A program made the position numbers and the translations under genes. Below are positions 51,135-60,134 of a stretch of DNA of 64,000 nt, piece by piece (the stretch's first letter is position 1; every line of letters begins with the position of its first letter). The notes beneath the pieces are model-generated. The model saw only the letters and a list, made by a program, of their open reading frames with translations. It searched no databases and was not told the DNA's origin. The stretch is taken from assembly GCF_048572895.1 (NCBI RefSeq), contig NZ_CP183878.1, forward strand, positions 1,984,001 to 2,048,000. The letters are read 5' to 3'. The stretch is from Psychrobacillus sp048572895 (GTDB lineage: Bacteria; Bacillota; Bacilli; Bacillales_A; Planococcaceae).

Positions 51135-51308
51135 GTTCATCTAAACTTCTGCTTCAGTTTTAGCGCAACATTCACATTGTATCGCTGAAATTTCTATGCA
51201 TTTTATACAAAAAAAGAACATCTAAATGATGATCTTTTATTGAACTAAACTAGTGTACCAGTGAAATGGTGATTACTTTTTGAAAAATCGCATGACGTTA
51301 GCTTAGAA
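51135..51308 (-). repeat. attC-like cassette repeat 42 (long form, strongly decayed; last copy seen)
   Basis: TTCATCTAAACTTCTGC, AGCGCAACATTCACA and hairpin ACATCTAAATGATGATC follow the long form; a GACGTTAGC box comes only at about 51292-51300. No copies occur to the right of this point. Confidence 0.45.
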
Positions 51309-51315
51309 AGGTTTT

Positions 51316-51477
51316 TTAACTTCTTTCTTCAGTTTCCTCTGAAAAATAAACGCTAATATAAAAGATATTCCAAGCTATTACTAACACTAACAATCGAATA
51401 TATTGATATTTTTGTTCACCATAAAAAATAATGATGCTACCTATAATAAACGTTGGTACCTTTAGATAAAACCCCAT
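51316..51477 (-). CDS. Small membrane protein
   Basis: 53 aa, MGFYLKVPTFIIGSIIIFYG and YIRLLVLVIAWNIFYIS form two helices. AAGGAAGT precedes the ATG. The frame is open a further 20 codons upstream, so it could be the end of a longer, broken gene. Confidence 0.45.
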   Translation of the reverse strand: MGFYLKVPTFIIGSIIIFYGEQKYQYIRLLVLVIAWNIFYISVYFSEETEERS

Positions 51478-51550
51478 TCTTACTTCCTTATTTTTAAAAC
51501 TGAATTCAAGATATAAATAAGAAATTATCTTTTTGATTTAATTCAAAGAT

Positions 51551-51579
51551 TGGGATACCCAAATACTTGGATATCCCTT
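51551..51579 (-). terminator. Hairpin after the sigma/anti-sigma operon
   Basis: GGGATA/TATCCC with further pairing (CCCAA/TTGG) inside, 23 bases downstream of the stop at 51602; the T-run is short. Confidence 0.5.
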
Positions 51580-51601
51580 AACGCTGTTGCTACAAGTTTA
51601 T

Positions 51602-52456
51602 TTAATATCTTTCTTGTTGATAATATTCGGCACCATAGTTATCCACTAAAATACGCTCACCTTTTCTCGTAAATGTAATGTCAAAACCATCCGCCGATAA
51701 CCACAAAATTTTTCCATTATCTTTGTAGATAAGTCGAGGTTGTTGGAAATGTTTAAACACATTTTCCTTACCAATTTCTTTTAAGTATAACTCGATAGCT
51801 GACTCTACTTTATTACGTGAACGAGAACCATTCACAAGCAATTCACCATCATCTATTGCCACAAACTGATTGTTTTTATGACTATATCCACCAAAACCAA
51901 AAATGGCTTGCGCCTGCGCTACTTCAATATCAAAACGATTATATATATAAAAGGGTTGTTCATAAACTGACTCATATATTTTACCATCAACGATTTGGTA
52001 ATACGCAACAACATCGTTCCATTTTTCTCCTTCTTTATTCATTACCATAAATTTCAACCAAATGATGCCGTCAAGCTCCAGTAGGAATTCTGCATTCGAA
52101 AAATCCATATTTTCATATTTTCTATATAGTTCATCTACAGTTGCACCATATGCTGGGGATGCTACTTGATTTAGCGTTTCTTGATCCTGTGCATTAATTG
52201 CCTCAAAATACGTATTAAATAGTTCTCCATGGTCCCCAAGTGCTTTTGTAGTGGCAGCGCTTAAAATCGCTGACTGGGCTGACCAAAATGTAATCGTAAG
52301 AAGCAAGGAAACGATTGCAACGAAGCCTGCCATTGCAAATATCGGAGTACGCGTCAACTTTTTTCTCGGTTTAGCCATTTTCTGTGCAAGGTCCTTCGTC
52401 ATCCAGGGCTCTTCGCCAATCACCTCATCAATACCCGTTTTCAATCGTTCCATCAA
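51602..52456 (-). CDS. Probable anti-sigma factor of the adjacent ECF sigma
   Basis: 284 aa. A cytoplasmic N-terminal part (MMERLKTGIDEVIGEEPWM) is followed by one membrane helix (FAMAGFVAIVSLLLTITFW, about 40-58) and an extracytoplasmic domain of NTF2-like composition (GELFNTYFEAINAQDQETL). It overlaps the sigma gene by 29 bases. Single-span topology plus coupling to an ECF gene is the standard anti-sigma arrangement (RsiX/RsiV-like); a ZAS zinc motif is not visible. Confidence 0.75.
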   Translation of the reverse strand: MMERLKTGIDEVIGEEPWMTKDLAQKMAKPRKKLTRTPIFAMAGFVAIVSLLLTITFWSAQSAILSAATTKALGDHGELFNTYFEAINAQDQETLNQVASPAYGATVDELYRKYENMDFSNAEFLLELDGIIWLKFMVMNKEGEKWNDVVAYYQIVDGKIYESVYEQPFYIYNRFDIEVAQAQAIFGFGGYSHKNNQFVAIDDGELLVNGSRSRNKVESAIELYLKEIGKENVFKHFQQPRLIYKDNGKILWLSADGFDITFTRKGERILVDNYGAEYYQQERY

Positions 52457-52943
52457 AGCCGTCCTCCTTTAGCACCGATTTAAGTTTTTTACGACCACGA
52501 GCGAGCCTTGTGCGTACCGTTGCCGAGGAACAATTAAGCAACATGCCAATTTCCTCTGACGAATAATCCAAGTAGTATGTAAATACAATGACTTCACGGT
52601 ATTTTAGCGGTAATGTAAGAACGGCTTGTGTGAGTTGGTGATTTTCTGATTGTCTCATGACATTCTGCTCTGACGATCGACCAAATAAATGTTGAATTTT
52701 TTCACCCACAAATGTATTTTTATAATGCCAACTTCGCAAATAGTCGTAACTACGATTGATCGTCATCCGATACATATAGGTACGATACGTAGCCTCTTCA
52801 CGAAACGATGTTTGCTTTTCAAATGCTTTGAGTAGCACATCTTGGACAATGTCTTCCGCAGCTTGCTTATTTTTCACATATATATAAGCAAGTCTTAACA
52901 ACTCCTCACCATGCTCGTATATGAACTTTTCAAGTCGCGTCAT
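52428..52943 (-). CDS. ECF-type RNA polymerase sigma factor
   Basis: 171 aa. Region 2: LRLAYIYVKNKQAAEDIVQD and VLLKAFEKQTSF; region 4: LPLKYREVIVFTYYLDYSSEEIG and a C-terminal HTH, LNCSSATVRTRLARGRKKL. No region 1 or 3, hence group IV. AAAGGAGAG precedes the ATG. An ECF-type promoter lies upstream (52970-53000), so it probably transcribes itself and is held by the following anti-sigma. Confidence 0.92.
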   Translation of the reverse strand: MTRLEKFIYEHGEELLRLAYIYVKNKQAAEDIVQDVLLKAFEKQTSFREEATYRTYMYRMTINRSYDYLRSWHYKNTFVGEKIQHLFGRSSEQNVMRQSENHQLTQAVLTLPLKYREVIVFTYYLDYSSEEIGMLLNCSSATVRTRLARGRKKLKSVLKEDGFDGTIENGY

Positions 52944-52969
52944 AGGTCTCTCCTTTTTTCGGTTTAAAC

Positions 52970-53000
52970 GTTAGACGGAACAATGACAGTTTCTGTTTCA
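52970..53000 (-). promoter_or_regulatory. ECF-type promoter of the sigma/anti-sigma operon
   Basis: On the minus strand a -35 TGAAAC and a -10 CGTCTAA are about 17 bases apart, followed 26-30 bases on by the ribosome binding site and start. TGAAAC/CGTC is the consensus of Bacillus SigM/SigW/SigX-type promoters. Confidence 0.75.
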
Positions 53001-53066
53001 AAAATGAACACAAGGAGAAAATAAATTAAAACGGGTATATCAAATAAAGATCGAATACATATTAAT

Positions 53067-56000
53067 TTAATTATGTTGCTCAAGATATTGGTAAATTGCC
53101 ATCATTTCTTGCTTATTCAACTCACGAATACGCTTGAAAATTAGAAGATCCTCTACTGGTCCAAGATTCAGCCTTTTACTAACAACATGACTAACTTTAC
53201 CAGTTAGCCATATTTCTACCTCTATGCCTTCGACAACTTCCTGAAGTCCCTCATCATTGATACCACTTGCATTACAACTTACACAAGGTATCGTTAATTT
53301 ATAGACTCCGTCATGTAGATTATCTTCCGTTATGACCTTCTTTCCTTTACAGAATGGACATGGGTGACTTTTCTTAATTTTATTTATTTGAGTAATAAGT
53401 TTCTTGTAACCAAACGCTTCATACACATATGTTAGTTTTTTGTATTTTCCATTAGTGAAATACTTATCAATGATGTTCTCTCTTGTTTCATTTATATTGT
53501 CAAAATCACAGACAGTTATCTTATTACTGTTGCTGATGGATTCAATATTATCTTTAATACTTTCCCAGAATGGTAATACGTTTTGTAGTACCATTTCATA
53601 ACCAGCAAAGCTTGCTAGTTCTAATTCAAGCATTTTTAGAGCGACTTGTGTTTCCCTACTCAACAATGAGACGTCTTCCGTCAAAGTCATATTGCCGCCT
53701 ACAACAGCTTTCAATTTTATCAGCTCCGGTAATGCTCCTACTGTTTTCAGAACTTGATCAAGTGGCAGCTTTATAATCTCTCGAATATCCGTATCACCAA
53801 ATTTGAGCTGTTTATGATGGTTTAACACAGAACCTTTACAAATCGGACATACAATCATCTCTTTCGATGCTTTCATATGTTCTTTAATGATCGATTTCGA
53901 AATGAACATATACATTCCAATTATGCTATTAAAGCCTTGCCATGTTCTCTGCGTCTTACCTGCTTTATCATAAAATGACTTTTCCCAATACCCATATAAA
54001 AAGGTATGCTTTTCATCTTCGGTCATGTCATTATAGCTTTTACTCATATCCTGCCCGAGCTCATTCTTAATCTCTTCAAAAATGAATTGCAACTTTGGAT
54101 ATTGATAGTATTTTAATACCTCCATCACGTCAGGATGCAATTGACCATCCCAAAATGGTACGGTCTTGTCTTGAATAACAACATCAAAATCAAATATCTC
54201 AATCACTCCGCGCCCCGAGCAGCTTGGGCAATGATTATCTTGGTAATAGAAATCGAAACTGCTGGTATCTTTATTAGTTGGATGTGATGCCACAATATGG
54301 TTGATCAGACCGCCGATTTCATAGAGGAAACTATATTGGCTATACAAGTGACGTTCCAGATCAATGGCAATGATTGGTGCAATTTTTTCGGATTCGTATT
54401 CACCATATATCAAACGAGCCATGGAGGATAAGCTTTTTAAAATCCCACCCTTATAGACGTTTTCTGCATTTTTAAAATAGGCTATCTGATTTTCTTTTAA
54501 GTAGTTAATTCCATTTTGTTGATGGATAGTGGAAGAAATTTGCACTGGAGCAACACTATCCGAACTGTTTTGCATACGGTAGTAATCATCATGACTGACA
54601 ACATCAAGATGCTCTACAGGTGCAAGTTGTCTTTTACCAAAATCCAGAATAAAATCAGAGTTCTCTTGCATATAAGAATTATGTTCAATCATTATTATGG
54701 AGACAGATTCATCCTCCAGAATGACCCTAACACTATCAATGAATTGATTTAAAATATTTTGTGATAAACCTTTTGAAGGCTCATCAAAAATAAATAGCGT
54801 ATGTGGATTTCTAGAGTTGGCAAACAGCTCAGATACTAAATGAACACATTGAAATTCACCGTTCGATAAGGATTGTGTTTTTCTTTCCAACGTCAAATAA
54901 CCAAGTCCTAGTTTGATCAATAAACTCAAGCGTTTATGAACGATGTCTTCATTTGGCAGTTCATCAATAATATCTTCAATCGAGCGCAGAAAAATATCAT
55001 CAATATCTTCACTATATTTTGTGAGTTTCCTTTTAATATCAAGAAAAGTCGCAACTGTAGAACGACTGGTAATCGATTGGTTTCGATTTTGCCCCACCAT
55101 TACGAGTTTATCTTTCGGATATCGTTTCAGAAAATCTTTGGCTATACACTCATTGACCAGTGTAGATTTACCACATCCAGACTCCCCCGTAAAAGTAACA
55201 ATTCTATTTTTGGGAATTTGGATTTCAGCCATTTGAATATTACGACTGTAAAGATCATGAAAATGATAGTATTCTGTTGGCATTGCCTGATTTCTTTCCC
55301 AAGTGATTGGTTTTGGACGTGGGGATTCTTCAACAATTTTCCCGCCGTATTTACCACTACCAGGTCCAAAGAACACTTGATCATCCGTTGTGTCGAGTAC
55401 TGTGTCTGAATGATCAATAAGCCAAATTTGATTTTTATATCCTAATTGTTTAATCTGTTCTAAAATTTTAAGTAATGTTTGATGATCAAGACCCACCGAA
55501 ATTTCATCGATAATAATAACTGTATTTTCACTTGCTGCCATAAATTCAGCTAAGTAAAGTCGTGTTAGTTCTCCACCCGAGAGTGTCCCCATAATACGAT
55601 TTAATGTTAAGTAACCAATATTCATATTGATAATATTTTTAAGAATATGTTGTTTCGCTTCACTAATATGTAAAACTTCTGCTAATGAAAGAATTGCTTC
55701 TATACTTAAGTCGTTAATATCGGAAATACTATGTGGTCGATCCAATAATTCTATTCTTTTTTGCAGTACTTCTGGGTTATAGCGCTTGCCCTCACACTTT
55801 TTACATTCGATATTTTTGGTAGTACCTCGTCCTTTACACGCAGGGCACCAACCTAATTCATTGTTAAATGAAAAAACTTCTGGAGAAAGATTAAATTTTT
55901 CAGCAAGCGTATCCCGGATCTCTTTAAAAACGCCGGTATGAGTGCCAATGGTTGAACGTGGATTTGATGAAATGGATGACTTTCCTAGAAAAAGCACTAA

Positions 56001-56237
56001 TGGCATTTCTTCCATCTTGATAGCACTGAAATTAGTTTCCATAATATTAGGAAATAAATATTGATACTCAGCCTTTGGCAATAAAGAAACGAGACGCTTC
56101 TTGGATTCTTCACCAATTGTTTGACAAAAAGTTGTTTTACCAGATCCAGACAGACCAGCAATACCTAACGATTTATCTACTGGTAGTACTGCATCTAAAT
56201 TGTTTATATTGTTCGCAATTAATTGATTTATTTTCAT
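53067..56237 (-). CDS. UvrA-like ABC ATPase with extra C-terminal zinc modules
   Basis: 1056 aa from the ATG beginning MKINQLIANN, after GGAGGAG; UvrA itself is about 950. First head: Walker A GLSGSGKTT, zinc module CPACKGRGTTKNIECKKC, signature LSGGELTRL and Walker B VIIIDEISVGLD. Second head: Walker A GESGCGKSTL, signature LSNGEFQCVHL and Walker B LFIFDEPSKGL. From about 680 a region without a third Walker A carries CPSCSGRGVIE, CPICKGSV and CPFCKGKK-x(n)-CVSC. Stand-alone UvrA paralogues act in antibiotic resistance or DNA handling, but this architecture is unusual and no uvrB/uvrC is nearby. Confidence 0.82.
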   Translation of the reverse strand: MKINQLIANNINNLDAVLPVDKSLGIAGLSGSGKTTFCQTIGEESKKRLVSLLPKAEYQYLFPNIMETNFSAIKMEEMPLVLFLGKSSISSNPRSTIGTHTGVFKEIRDTLAEKFNLSPEVFSFNNELGWCPACKGRGTTKNIECKKCEGKRYNPEVLQKRIELLDRPHSISDINDLSIEAILSLAEVLHISEAKQHILKNIINMNIGYLTLNRIMGTLSGGELTRLYLAEFMAASENTVIIIDEISVGLDHQTLLKILEQIKQLGYKNQIWLIDHSDTVLDTTDDQVFFGPGSGKYGGKIVEESPRPKPITWERNQAMPTEYYHFHDLYSRNIQMAEIQIPKNRIVTFTGESGCGKSTLVNECIAKDFLKRYPKDKLVMVGQNRNQSITSRSTVATFLDIKRKLTKYSEDIDDIFLRSIEDIIDELPNEDIVHKRLSLLIKLGLGYLTLERKTQSLSNGEFQCVHLVSELFANSRNPHTLFIFDEPSKGLSQNILNQFIDSVRVILEDESVSIIMIEHNSYMQENSDFILDFGKRQLAPVEHLDVVSHDDYYRMQNSSDSVAPVQISSTIHQQNGINYLKENQIAYFKNAENVYKGGILKSLSSMARLIYGEYESEKIAPIIAIDLERHLYSQYSFLYEIGGLINHIVASHPTNKDTSSFDFYYQDNHCPSCSGRGVIEIFDFDVVIQDKTVPFWDGQLHPDVMEVLKYYQYPKLQFIFEEIKNELGQDMSKSYNDMTEDEKHTFLYGYWEKSFYDKAGKTQRTWQGFNSIIGMYMFISKSIIKEHMKASKEMIVCPICKGSVLNHHKQLKFGDTDIREIIKLPLDQVLKTVGALPELIKLKAVVGGNMTLTEDVSLLSRETQVALKMLELELASFAGYEMVLQNVLPFWESIKDNIESISNSNKITVCDFDNINETRENIIDKYFTNGKYKKLTYVYEAFGYKKLITQINKIKKSHPCPFCKGKKVITEDNLHDGVYKLTIPCVSCNASGINDEGLQEVVEGIEVEIWLTGKVSHVVSKRLNLGPVEDLLIFKRIRELNKQEMMAIYQYLEQHN

Positions 56238-56324
56238 AGTGATATCTCCTCCATTCTCTATATGTAGCATTGCCATATTTGTAAAACTTAAATGTTTCTT
56301 TAGAAAAGCACCCTTATCATAATG

Positions 56325-56362
56325 AAAGAGCACAATTCTTGCTACGGAATTGCGCTCTTTTG
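56325..56362. terminator. Bidirectional terminator
   Basis: AAAGAGCACAATTC/GAATTGCGCTCTTTT stem with one mismatch, serving the SRPBCC gene on the minus strand. Confidence 0.8.
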
Positions 56363-56442
56363 AAGAATATATTAATTTTTAAATACAAGCTCAAAAAATT
56401 AGACTTGAATAAGTAGACAACTTCGAGTATGAAGAAAACATT

Positions 56443-56859
56443 TTACTGTTCCGTTAACACTTTTTCGAGCTGATCTCCCATTTGTATCCAACTATATTTA
56501 GCTCCCTCGATAGCTCCTTGACGTGCTTTTGTTTCTTCACTGAATCCTGCTTGATCAAAATGTAAATGAGTATTTCCATCCGAACCTTTTGTTAAAGTCC
56601 ATGTTACAGTAGTGCTTTCGCCGGCACTTTCCCATGTGTAAGAAAGCTTATTGGGCTCATCTACTACTAATACTTCACTATCTACAATCCCATTCCACCA
56701 TTCATTTGGCTCAGCACGGAATTGAAATTTATGTCCTACTACTGGTTTGAAATCATTTTTCCATATCCATTTTGCAAGTGTATCCGAATCTGTTAAAGCG
56801 TTCCACACTTGCTCGATTGAACTTGTAAATTGATAATCTAGTGATACATCTGGTTTCAT
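56443..56859 (-). CDS. SRPBCC/AHSA1-like domain protein
   Basis: 138 aa. FTSSIEQVWNALTDSDTLAKWIW opens an AHSA1-type (Aha1/START-like) domain, with LSYTWESAGESTTVTWTL and a C-terminal helix WIQMGDQLEKVL. The fold binds hydrophobic ligands. In Bacilli it is commonly coupled to an ArsR-type regulator, as here: its ATG overlaps the regulator's stop by four bases. Confidence 0.88.
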   Translation of the reverse strand: MKPDVSLDYQFTSSIEQVWNALTDSDTLAKWIWKNDFKPVVGHKFQFRAEPNEWWNGIVDSEVLVVDEPNKLSYTWESAGESTTVTWTLTKGSDGNTHLHFDQAGFSEETKARQGAIEGAKYSWIQMGDQLEKVLTEQ

Positions 56860-57188
56860 TTTTTTTCCTCCAATAATTGATTTAATTTAGCAATTCTTTC
56901 TTTCCAGAATCCTTCGTAAAAAGAAACCCAATCTTGAATTTCTCGTAACGGAGTGGCATTCAGCCGATAACGCGTTTCTCTTCCGACCTTTCGTTGTGTT
57001 ACGAGACCGGCATCTTTCAAGATTCCCAAATGCTTAGATACTGCTGTACGACCCATTTGAAAATGGACCGTTATCTCATGTAAGGGTAATTCTTCAACAT
57101 CTGCCAACATTCGAAGTAATTTACGCCTTGTTGTATCGGCCACAGCGTCATATACATCTCTGATCGGTCTTGTCCCGTTCAATATCAC
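56856..57188 (-). CDS. ArsR-family regulator
   Basis: 110 aa, winged helix: VYDAVADTTRRKLLRMLADV, LHEITVHFQMGRTAVSKHLGI and GLVTQRKVGRETRYRLN wing. No cysteine metal sites of ArsR/SmtB type are visible, so a metal is probably not the ligand. Upstream are two GACAC...GTGTC palindromes. A bicistronic repressor/SRPBCC unit. Confidence 0.9.
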   Translation of the reverse strand: MILNGTRPIRDVYDAVADTTRRKLLRMLADVEELPLHEITVHFQMGRTAVSKHLGILKDAGLVTQRKVGRETRYRLNATPLREIQDWVSFYEGFWKERIAKLNQLLEEKK

Positions 57189-57215
57189 TCTCCCCCTGAA
57201 CTTCGCATTTTAAAA

Positions 57216-57269
57216 TGACACTAAAAGGTGTCCTATTTGTAATTATAATACGACACTATTTTGTGTCAT
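57216..57269 (-). promoter_or_regulatory. Two tandem palindromic operators before the ArsR gene
   Basis: TGACACTAAAAGGTGTCC (about 57216-57233) and CGACACTATTTTGTGTCA (about 57251-57268) share GACAC-x(6)-GTGTC. They are 35 bases apart and flank the likely promoter, consistent with autorepression. Confidence 0.7.
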
Positions 57270-57475
57270 GTCAAGTTTTCTCTTGATAAAATATTTTAGC
57301 CAAAGTTGTTCACATTCATGACGAGAATCACTACATTAAAGCTAAACTTCATTTACAAGCATCCTTCAACTTACTTCAAATAAAAACTATTAAAGTGAAT
57401 GTAAATAGTATAGATTCCCCTTCTAAAGCCTATTCTATAGATTAAGTTATAAATGAGAGGAGCCTACTATTCAAG

Positions 57476-58996
57476 ATGAAGTTTAAACTACCTTTCAATA
57501 AGAAACAGCCACCCATTGCAAATGATCCAGTTAAAGAGGATATAGGCAGGATTACTCCTTCAAAAATTGATTTTATTCAATCCATAAAAGATGCCACCCA
57601 CGATCCATCTGATTTAATCGTTAAATTTATTCCGCCTAATATCACCCTTATTTATATAAATAATTTAGTGAAAGACCAGACTTTAAATGATCACATCATA
57701 ACTATTTTACAAAATAACCCAAATGAAACACCAGAAATAATTAAGAATGCTCTATCGGTACCAGTAGTAAATATATCGACTCAACTTGAGGAAACTGTAA
57801 AATCTCTCGTGAATGGGACTATTCTTATCCATGTGGATGGGTATCCACAGGCTATATTAGCAAATATCGCCACTCGAGAATCTCGAAGTTTGTCAGCACC
57901 CGAAAATGAATCACAAGTAATCGGAGCACAGGTTGGATTTAATGAAAGTCTTTCGACAAATATTTCATTGGTTCGCCGCTATATCGTGAGTCCTGATCTT
58001 TGTAATGAAGAATTGAAAGTTGGAAAGCGCACAAATACTTCTATTTCAATAATATACATGAATGGTATTGCATCTGATCAAATGATTAATACACTGCGTC
58101 AAAGAATTACTAATCTCGATTTAGATGCCCTAATCGATAGTGCGATTCTTGCGGAAATGATTGATGATAACTCATTATCGCCGTTCCCACAAATGCTTCT
58201 GACCGAAAGACCGGACAGATTTTGCGCTGGTATATTAAATGGGAAATTAGGAGTTATAGTAGACGGTAGTTCCATGGCTATCATTTGTCCTCAATCGTTT
58301 ATTGAATTCTTTGAAAGTCAAGAAGATCAAAATCTAAGATGGCTAATTGCTACTTTTGTTAGGTTATTAAGATTTTCTGCTATTCTTTTATCCGTTTTTT
58401 TGACACCAATATATGTAGGGGCACTGACATTTCATTACGAAGTAATTCCTCAAGCTTTTTTGGTTCCACTAAGTGAATCGAGGGCTCTAGTTCCATTTCC
58501 GCCTGTATTTGAAGCATTACTTCTTGAATTTATTATTGAATTATTAAGAGAGGCTGGAGCAAGATTACCAACAAAAATTGGACAAACTATTGGTATCGTT
58601 GGTGGTATCGTAATTGGTACAGCAGCCGTCCAAGCTGGAATTACAAGCAATATATTACTAATATTCGTCGCATTAAGTGCCCTGGCATCTTTCACAACAC
58701 CAAGTTATATGATGGGGAATGTTATTCGGGTAACACGCTTCCCAATTATTATACTTGCTGGTTATTGGGGCTTTTATGGAATTATGCTTGCATTTTGTTT
58801 TATACTCATTCATCTTTTACGACTGTCTAGCTTGGGTGCACCATATTTATCGCCCTTTTATCCTCCAAGGTTGCAAGATATGCGAGATAGTATTATTAGA
58901 TTGCCTTTTCCAATAAATACAAAAAGACCGGAAATTACAAGACCGGGTGATCAAGATAAATTCGATTCGGAACCTGTAAAACCTGATAAAAGTTGA
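57476..58996 (+). CDS. Spore germinant receptor A subunit (GerAA/GerKA type)
   Basis: 506 aa. The cytoplasmic N-terminal half (DLIVKFIPPNITLIYINNLV, TILIHVDGYPQAILANI) is followed by GerA motifs EQDLRR-type EDQNLRWLIATFVRLLRF, SESRALVPFPPVFEALLLEF and ARLPTKIGQTIGIVGGIVIG, with four to five membrane helices and a terminal polar tail. It joins the B and C subunits in the inner spore membrane to sense germinants. First gene of a three-gene operon; GAGAGGAG site. Confidence 0.93.
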   Translation: MKFKLPFNKKQPPIANDPVKEDIGRITPSKIDFIQSIKDATHDPSDLIVKFIPPNITLIYINNLVKDQTLNDHIITILQNNPNETPEIIKNALSVPVVNISTQLEETVKSLVNGTILIHVDGYPQAILANIATRESRSLSAPENESQVIGAQVGFNESLSTNISLVRRYIVSPDLCNEELKVGKRTNTSISIIYMNGIASDQMINTLRQRITNLDLDALIDSAILAEMIDDNSLSPFPQMLLTERPDRFCAGILNGKLGVIVDGSSMAIICPQSFIEFFESQEDQNLRWLIATFVRLLRFSAILLSVFLTPIYVGALTFHYEVIPQAFLVPLSESRALVPFPPVFEALLLEFIIELLREAGARLPTKIGQTIGIVGGIVIGTAAVQAGITSNILLIFVALSALASFTTPSYMMGNVIRVTRFPIIILAGYWGFYGIMLAFCFILIHLLRLSSLGAPYLSPFYPPRLQDMRDSIIRLPFPINTKRPEITRPGDQDKFDSEPVKPDKS

Positions 58997-59012
58997 ACTG
59001 AAGGTGAAATGA

Positions 59013-60134
59013 ATGAAAAATTCTATACAACTTAGCCCTAAAGATATGATTAATGCTTATTTGCTTTTTTTTATAATTCAAAGCGCTCAAATTGGGGTTG
59101 GTATACAGGGGTTTGAACGAATTGTGGTTCAAGATGCAAAACAGGATGCATGGATTTCAGTATTATTAGCAGGTCTTGCAACACATATCGTCGCTTTTTG
59201 TATGATTAAAACGTTAGAAGTATACGGTTCCAATGACCTTTATGGAATCCAGCAAGCTATTTACGGAAAATGGATTGGCAATTTTTTAAATGCCCTTTAT
59301 ATATTGTATTGCTTCGTAGCATTCTTTTCTGTCCTACGGAATTATATTGAAGTTATTCAAGCATGGATTTTCCCGGGTATAAGTACCTGGTTTCTTTCGG
59401 CTACACTACTAATAATAGTCATATATGCGTTTACGGGTGGGCTTCGAGTGATGGTTGGTGTTTCTTTTTTTAGTGTCGTACTCTCTCTTTGGATTTTACC
59501 TATGCTAATATTTCCAATAAAGTTTTCTTCAGCAGAAAACCTACTTCCGATTTTGGAGAATAAATTTAGCTCTATATTAAAAGGTGCACAATCCATGGCT
59601 TTTACGATTGTAGGCTTTGAAATACTTAATATAATCTATCCCTTTATAAAAGACAAAAAAAATGTCAAAAAACATACGCATTTAGCTTTGTTGACTACAA
59701 CAATTATTTATCTAGCTTTCATGATGGTATCGATTACTTACTACAGTGAAGAAAAGTTGCTTAAAACGATATGGGCCACATTAACATTATTTAGTTTTAT
59801 CAGTTTTCCTTTTATGGAGCGATTTGAAATTGTCGCTATTTGTTTTTGGATGTTGATCATTTTGCCCAATCTTTGTCTTTATTTATGGGCTGCTTATCGT
59901 GGAACTATTCGATTAGTAAAAATAAGCGAAACTACCTTCGTTTGGATATTCTCTCTTCTCGTTTTCATAGGTACGCTAATCGTTCAAACACGTACGCAGA
60001 TTAATACGATTAACACTCAATTCGGGCGTGTAGCTTTTTATATCATATTTGTTTACCCTATTTTCTTATTTTTGATTACGATGTTGAAAAAAAAATTCAC
60101 ATCTCAGAAGGAGCAAAAAAATGAGGAAGTTTAA
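59013..60134 (+). CDS. Spore germinant receptor B subunit (GerAB/GerKB type)
   Basis: 373 aa, about ten membrane helices, an APC-type transporter fold: SPKDMINAYLLFFIIQSAQI at the N-terminus, and GFERIVVQDAKQDAWISVLL. In characterised receptors this subunit binds the germinant amino acid or sugar. Ligand cannot be read from sequence. Starts 17 bases after the A gene stop. Confidence 0.92.
   Translation: MKNSIQLSPKDMINAYLLFFIIQSAQIGVGIQGFERIVVQDAKQDAWISVLLAGLATHIVAFCMIKTLEVYGSNDLYGIQQAIYGKWIGNFLNALYILYCFVAFFSVLRNYIEVIQAWIFPGISTWFLSATLLIIVIYAFTGGLRVMVGVSFFSVVLSLWILPMLIFPIKFSSAENLLPILENKFSSILKGAQSMAFTIVGFEILNIIYPFIKDKKNVKKHTHLALLTTTIIYLAFMMVSITYYSEEKLLKTIWATLTLFSFISFPFMERFEIVAICFWMLIILPNLCLYLWAAYRGTIRLVKISETTFVWIFSLLVFIGTLIVQTRTQINTINTQFGRVAFYIIFVYPIFLFLITMLKKKFTSQKEQKNEEV

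Noticed and set aside
57370..57475. A forespore SigG promoter for the germinant receptor operon
   Set aside because: Expected biologically, and GTGAATGTA is present, but no -10 match at correct spacing was found by eye.
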